DNA of 36,098 nt, taken from an uncultured Muribaculaceae bacterium. GTDB taxonomy: Bacteria > Bacteroidota > Bacteroidia > Bacteroidales > Muribaculaceae. The position numbers and the translations under genes were made by a program. The notes beneath the pieces were generated by a model. The model was not told the origin of the DNA and ran no database searches. It saw only the letters and a program-made list of their open reading frames with translations. This document shows, piece by piece, positions 31,868 to 36,098 of the stretch (position 1 is its first letter; each line of letters opens with the position of its first letter). The stretch spans positions 1 to 36,098 of the forward strand of contig CAJTMY010000029.1 of NCBI GenBank assembly GCA_910577355.1. The letters are read 5' to 3'.

Positions 31868-33763
31868 TTATTTTATTATGACTTTCTTACTGTTTACAAT
31901 GTAGATGCCGGCCGGAAGAGAATTGATGTCGGTCGCTGAGGCTACACGGATACCCTGTAGATTGTATACTGCGGCATCTGTGTCGCTGTCGTATATGATG
32001 TCGTTTATGCCCGAGGTAGTGGATACGCTCACACGGGTGTCGGATTCGGTATCGAAGGTATATACGCCGTCGACAGGTTCGATCGCCTCGTCATTTACCT
32101 TTACGGTTATGCCATCGTCGCTACGGCTTAAGGGAGCGATGGTGAAGCGTGTGAGACCTATGGCTGTTACAGGCGCCGACAAGTCGGTCTCGGCAACGAG
32201 ATCGTGTTTCACCTCGTATCCTTCGAGCGCGTCGCCTGTCACGTCGAATGTCACTTCGTGCGAGGTCGGGCTATTGATGAAGAATACTTTGTATACATCA
32301 TTGTCAGCAACCTCGCTGTCCTGGAAGTAACGGGCGCCTTCATAGCTCGGCTCGATAAATGCGCCGTTCTTGTATGCGAAGAAGCCGTTGTACGATCCTG
32401 ATGCATATACCGAGAACTCGCCGTCTTCGGGACGGAAACTGATTGTGTTGTATCCGGGTTTGATTTCGTCGGTGGGGGTATATTTGGCGAATTTGACAGT
32501 GAAATACGAAAATTCGAGAGAACTGAAATCATCCATGAATACGACGATATTCTTGTCTCGACGGATCTTCCGAGCCACGATCGTGTATTCCTGACCTTCT
32601 TCTACAGTAAGATATACCTTGCCGTATGATGTGTAGTCGTAGCTGTCGAGGTAGTCGGTTGTGCCGTCGGTGAATTCGGCGAAATACCAGCCTTCGACGG
32701 GTGCGAAAGTGACATATTTGTTTTTCTCGCTGAACATCGGGTTGTTCTCCCCGTCGGCGAAAGGTACCTTGTTGCTGCCGAGCGAGGCTGTGAATCCGTC
32801 GGCACCTGTTACGTTGAATTTCACTGTGAATGTGGCATACTTGTGTCCCTTTACTGTGATGTTGTGGTCGCAGTCGATGCCATCGATCGTGTATTGGCTG
32901 TATGCATATTTGCTCTCTCCGTTATCCTCCACCGATTCGATCTTGTGATTGTTGTCAAATCCGATAGCGATCTTGTCGCCGGGCTTTGCCTCAAAACCGG
33001 CTTCGGTGAGGCATGCGGCCATGTCTGTCACGTCGGTATCGTTGATGCGTATGTAGCTGATCATCTCGGCGGGGCCGTCAAGGCTTATGGTTGTCTTGAA
33101 CGTGACGTCTTCCGGATAGTTGGCCAATACCTGTATCTCGTCGATATATACAGGCTCCGCTCCGCTGTTGTCGACAAGATCCACCTTGAACCGGCCGTTG
33201 GTCTTCTCGAAGTCCTTGTCTCCGGCTGTTACCTTGTACAGCATGTCGCTGTATCCGCGGGGCGATATGGTAAGAATGTGTTCGTCCTCGGGATTGTAGG
33301 GGATTTCGATGCTGTTTTCTGCGGGCTTGAATTCTGTGCCGTCGGCACGTGTGATGCTCACTTTCGAGCAGTCATCCATTATTACTGTCACGGTTTTTGT
33401 ACGGTATTCGGCCGCGGGTGTCACAGACAGTGAATACGGGGTGAGGTTGTCGCGGAATGTGCTCGCATATATCTCGTAATATCCGTAATACGACTTGTCG
33501 ATGATATCGCCGTCGCAGTCTTTGAGCACCACTATGTCATCATCATTGACCGGCATGATGTATAGCGATTCATATTCCGGAATCTTGATATTGTTCTCGC
33601 CATTGACAAGATTGATCACATTGTCTGATGTCTCGGTCGAGCCTACGACGGCTTTTACAAGTTCGGCTCCCTTGTTTACATTGAGTACGATGTCCCAGTC
33701 GGCTGCCTTGGCGGATACGCAACAAGCCAGCACGAGAAGAAAGAAGGTGTATAGTCTTTTCAT
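31868..33763 (-). CDS. secreted modular beta-rich protein with Por-type tail, 631 aa
   Basis: A 631-residue protein, signal peptide MKRLYTFFLLVLACCVSAKA; the ATG at 33763 is chosen because an upstream extension of 11 residues would push the signal peptide inward. The body appears to be about six weakly similar units of 80-100 residues, each a beta-strand set: compare VTVIMDDCSKVSITR with NIVVFMDDFSSLEFSY, and NSIEIPYNPEDE with NTISFRPEDGE. It ends AAVYNLQGIRVAS and LPAGIYIVNSKKVIIK, a Por-like tail. It is probably a surface or secreted adhesin-like or ligand-binding protein; no catalytic motif is visible. It lies 61 bases after the first gene of the operon. Confidence 0.8.
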   Translation of the reverse strand: MKRLYTFFLLVLACCVSAKAADWDIVLNVNKGAELVKAVVGSTETSDNVINLVNGENNIKIPEYESLYIMPVNDDDIVVLKDCDGDIIDKSYYGYYEIYASTFRDNLTPYSLSVTPAAEYRTKTVTVIMDDCSKVSITRADGTEFKPAENSIEIPYNPEDEHILTISPRGYSDMLYKVTAGDKDFEKTNGRFKVDLVDNSGAEPVYIDEIQVLANYPEDVTFKTTISLDGPAEMISYIRINDTDVTDMAACLTEAGFEAKPGDKIAIGFDNNHKIESVEDNGESKYAYSQYTIDGIDCDHNITVKGHKYATFTVKFNVTGADGFTASLGSNKVPFADGENNPMFSEKNKYVTFAPVEGWYFAEFTDGTTDYLDSYDYTSYGKVYLTVEEGQEYTIVARKIRRDKNIVVFMDDFSSLEFSYFTVKFAKYTPTDEIKPGYNTISFRPEDGEFSVYASGSYNGFFAYKNGAFIEPSYEGARYFQDSEVADNDVYKVFFINSPTSHEVTFDVTGDALEGYEVKHDLVAETDLSAPVTAIGLTRFTIAPLSRSDDGITVKVNDEAIEPVDGVYTFDTESDTRVSVSTTSGINDIIYDSDTDAAVYNLQGIRVASATDINSLPAGIYIVNSKKVIIK

Positions 33764-33824
33764 ATAACGGTTTTTGTAGGTTGTTTCTGATTTCATAAGA
33801 GGAGAGAGGAGGATGAGTTTATGT

Positions 33825-35822
33825 TCAGCGGACTACCTTGAATGAGCCGGTGCCTACGCGTACTATATATATGCCTTTGCCGGGAAGTTCTATGACGTTG
33901 AGCTGCGAGCCTGCTTCGCTTGCTACGGTGCGCCCCGACATATCGCTCACTGTCACGGCTTCGCATGCAGGATTCACCACTGTGAGTTTTCCGTCGTTGA
34001 CAGATACCTTGACGGCGTTGCCGAATTCCACGTCGCCGATTCCGGCGATCTCGACAGCATGTACGTATTCGGGCGTAAGGGGACTTTTCACATATTCGTT
34101 AACCGAGAAGTGCATGCTGTCCCATATCTCGCGTACGGCACAGAGTCTGAAACTGAGATTACTGCCACGCAGAAGGTCTGTAACGGGTATTGTCACTTCA
34201 TTGCGGTCTGCCTTGGCGTTGTAGTAGGGTACTTTCACTTTGTCGCCTGCTTTAAGCTGCTGGCTTATCTCGATATTGTCGATATACAGGTATCCTGCCG
34301 TGGCCCAGATGCTGAGCACCGACTCTTCTGTGCCGCCTGTGAGGTCGGCTCCGTAGTTCATCCATTCGTCGGCGAGCGAGGGGGTCGACCATGTGTCGGT
34401 ACGGATCATACGGGGCTTGCCTTTCTCGTCATAGATATAGCGGTACATCTCAAACCTTGCGGCGCATTCGTCATACAGGTCTATCTGCTGGGCATAGAGG
34501 TCGGCGCTGAATTTTACCTTGCCGCCTCCGGCTGTGAGATCCATTATCGGTGATTCGAGGAACACGTCGTCGCCGTAGTTCTGGGCATAATAGCCTATGA
34601 GGCCGTATGCGCCGTTGATATGCGCGGGGTTCTTGGCGATCCAGCCCGGCTGGTCGGTCCATTCGTCGAGTGTTTCCTCCATGGGCAGGTTCTTGTAGTC
34701 GGGCACCGACGGTTTGCCGGGCGACACGAGGCGGTCGAAGTTCTCTCTCGACAGCACATAAGTCTCGTCGGTTTCTGCTTCGTAGGCACGCATGGCTGTG
34801 AGTTCATAATACTCGGCTCCCTGGACGGCGTCCCAGCTTATTGTGACGGTGTTGTCGTCGTTGGTACGGGCGGTGATGTTCTGCGGCACGGTGAGGCTGT
34901 GTACTTTCACTACATTCGATTCCGGCGACTGTATATCGCCTTTCACGGCTTTTACGGTATAGTAATATGTGGAGGTAGGTGTCTCAAGTCCTGTGAATGT
35001 ATGGCTGTTGCCCGATACGCGGAGATCCTCCTGCAGATAGTGGCGTGTCTTGTCGCGATCGTCTCCTATGGTGAAAAGGCTTATGAGATATGCGTCGGCA
35101 TCCTCGACCGGTTCCCAGTTGGCTGTGAAGCCGTCGTTTGTGAATCCGGAGTGACCGAGAGCGACCGGAGCTGTGAGCTTCGGGTCAAGAAACTTGATCT
35201 CCACGTCGTCCAGATATAGGGCTGTGTCGTAGCCGCTGAACTGGAAGAAGAATTGTGTGCCGGTACGTTTCTTGTCGAATGAGAACTTATATTCGCGCCA
35301 TTCGTCGTAGGTGTAGGCATAGTCGTTTGAGAAAGTGCGCGGAGCGTTGGGGTCGGTAACGTCTATCACGTATACTTCCACCCAGTCGAAGTTGTATTCT
35401 TTGTCGGCAAGGTGAGCGCGGAAAGTTACCGTCACAGGCTTGTCGTTCTGCGGTATCTCGATTATGGGAGTGCACAGGTTGGCGTTGTTGTGGCTTATGC
35501 GGTCGATATATGCGCAGCCGCCGGCCTGATATACATAGTAGGCGCTCCACAAAGGCTGTTGTGTGAGGTCGCTGTCTATGAATCCGTCGAGCATTTCTGT
35601 GTCGGGTGCTCCGACACTTCCTTTTGTGAATTTGTCGAAGTTCTCGGCGATGATCATGGTCACATTGTATAGATCCTTTTCCGATTGGGCGGCCGCCAAG
35701 GGTGCTTTGTCGCGCATGACCGGTATTTTTGCCGTAGCTGTCTCGGCCGGAATCAGCTCCTGCGGTTTGGCCGGCAGCAGGCATGCTGTCAGCGCGATAG
35801 TTGTTAATAGTAGTTTTTTCAT
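33825..35822 (-). CDS. secreted protein with jelly-roll, FN3 and Por-type tail, 665 aa
   Basis: A 665-residue protein, signal peptide MKKLLLTTIALTACLLPA. Residues about 50-225 form a jelly-roll of the choice-of-anchor/MAM type (IIAENFDKFTKGS to LYLDDVEIKF). A fibronectin III domain follows (about 230-320, GFTANWEPVEDADAYLI). The next FN3 (TVTISWDAVQGAEYYEL) is interrupted by a second jelly-roll (about 365-520, ENFDRL to YLYIDNIEIS). The tail (VTVSDMSGRTVASEAGS, then PGKGIYIVRVGTGSFKVVR) is the canonical T9SS type A sorting pattern. It heads the three-gene set. A role in binding or processing of extracellular glycans or proteins is plausible; no active site is seen. Confidence 0.85.
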   Translation of the reverse strand: MKKLLLTTIALTACLLPAKPQELIPAETATAKIPVMRDKAPLAAAQSEKDLYNVTMIIAENFDKFTKGSVGAPDTEMLDGFIDSDLTQQPLWSAYYVYQAGGCAYIDRISHNNANLCTPIIEIPQNDKPVTVTFRAHLADKEYNFDWVEVYVIDVTDPNAPRTFSNDYAYTYDEWREYKFSFDKKRTGTQFFFQFSGYDTALYLDDVEIKFLDPKLTAPVALGHSGFTNDGFTANWEPVEDADAYLISLFTIGDDRDKTRHYLQEDLRVSGNSHTFTGLETPTSTYYYTVKAVKGDIQSPESNVVKVHSLTVPQNITARTNDDNTVTISWDAVQGAEYYELTAMRAYEAETDETYVLSRENFDRLVSPGKPSVPDYKNLPMEETLDEWTDQPGWIAKNPAHINGAYGLIGYYAQNYGDDVFLESPIMDLTAGGGKVKFSADLYAQQIDLYDECAARFEMYRYIYDEKGKPRMIRTDTWSTPSLADEWMNYGADLTGGTEESVLSIWATAGYLYIDNIEISQQLKAGDKVKVPYYNAKADRNEVTIPVTDLLRGSNLSFRLCAVREIWDSMHFSVNEYVKSPLTPEYVHAVEIAGIGDVEFGNAVKVSVNDGKLTVVNPACEAVTVSDMSGRTVASEAGSQLNVIELPGKGIYIVRVGTGSFKVVR

Positions 35823-35867
35823 AAGCAGCAAATGTGCATGATTTATAAAAAGGTTTATTATTCGCTG

Positions 35868-35875
35868 CAAATGTA
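35868..35875 (-). promoter_or_regulatory. -7 box of the secreted-protein operon
   Basis: TACATTTG on the minus strand matches TAnnTTTG. It lies 45 bases upstream of the ATG at 35822. The gaps of 61 and 21 bases downstream show no terminator, so one promoter could serve all three genes. Confidence 0.55.
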
Positions 35876-35980
35876 ATAAGAAATGTCAATTATTGAGAAT
35901 AATTGCTTTTGTATAGGTATTAAATAATGTTAAATGCCGACATTTTTAACAGTGAGTTCCGTTTTTGGCAAATAAAAGAA

Positions 35981-36022
35981 AAAAAGAACTGACAGGCTGT
36001 TGACAACCTGTCAGTTCTTTTT
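35981..36022 (-). terminator. strong terminator after tRNA-Gln
   Basis: AAAAAGAACTGACAGG (35981-35996) and CCTGTCAGTTCTTTTT (36007-36022) are perfect 16-base arms around a 10-base loop. It starts 5 bases after the tRNA 3' end on the minus strand. Both flanks are A/T-rich, so it may also stop traffic from the other side. Confidence 0.85.
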
Positions 36023-36027
36023 GCGAG

Positions 36028-36098
36028 TAGTCTTACCAGGATTCGAACCTGGACAGACAGAACCAAAACCTGTAGTGCTACCATTACACCATAAGACT
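36028..36098 (-). tRNA. tRNA-Gln (anticodon TTG)
   Basis: The acceptor arms AGTCTTA and TAAGACT pair over 7 bases, followed by discriminator A at 36028. The D-arm has TGGTGTAATGGTAGCA, the anticodon arm ACAGG-TTTTGGT-TCTGT presents TTG, and the T-arm is CCAGGTTCGAATCCTGG. CCA is not encoded. The gene is complete, with its 5' end at the last base of the window. Confidence 0.96.

Noticed and set aside
1..36098. CRISPR array or tandem-repeat locus
   Set aside because: No regularly spaced direct repeats with unique spacers are seen; the repeats noted are few and irregular.

Overview
The window looks like a chromosomal segment of a gut Bacteroidales bacterium, most likely Muribaculaceae or a close relative. 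The case rests on protein style (OmpA-family porin, DUF3822, DUF2795, LpxB, secreted proteins with Por-type C-terminal tails), on the near absence of Shine-Dalgarno sequences, and on many upstream boxes of the form TAnnTTTG, the Bacteroidetes -7 element. The genus is an inference from sequence impression only.

Layout. (1) 1-4160 is an AT-richer, gene-poor accessory islet. It carries an ORF6N/PLD-like protein, a small helix-turn-helix protein, a few uncertain small ORFs and an HTH-nucleotidyltransferase. A duplicated module (the 3' tail of a DUF2795 gene plus its terminator) lies at both edges. The intact DUF2795 gene is at 4163-4384. (2) 4514-8927 is a housekeeping run: CobW-type metallochaperone GTPase, ribonuclease Z, TadA, LpxB and a low-molecular-weight tyrosine phosphatase, the last three joined by 4-base ATGA overlaps. 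(3) 8865-11417 (minus) is an ECF-type nickel/cobalt importer (NikMN-NikQ-NikO type). A frameshifted DarG-like macrodomain gene follows at 11571-12028. (4) 12148-22426 holds a TonB-dependent receptor diverging from a complete urease operon (ureABCEFGD) that continues into a urea channel and an MFS transporter. (5) 22744-29085 has an OmpA-like porin, RsmD, DUF3822, a sugar nucleotidyltransferase, RecQ and a small conserved-looking protein. (6) 29170-30318 is a second MFS exporter. (7) 30356-35822 (minus) is a probable operon of three large secreted proteins with Por/T9SS-like tails. (8) A tRNA-Gln with a strong terminator closes the window.

How it fits together: regions 3 and 4 read as one nickel-urea module. 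Metal would cross the outer membrane through the TonB receptor and the inner membrane through the ECF transporter, then be inserted into urease by UreEFGD; urea would enter through the channel. The ureA and nikMN genes share the same promoter-like box TAACTTTAAAA at nearly the same distance from the ATG, which suggests common control. The most unusual signals are the duplicated DUF2795 tail around the islet, palindromic in-frame repeats inside the ORF6N gene, the single-base frameshift in a DarG-like macrodomain behind an intact promoter, and several genes whose -7 box sits only 3-4 bases from the start codon (candidate leaderless mRNAs).
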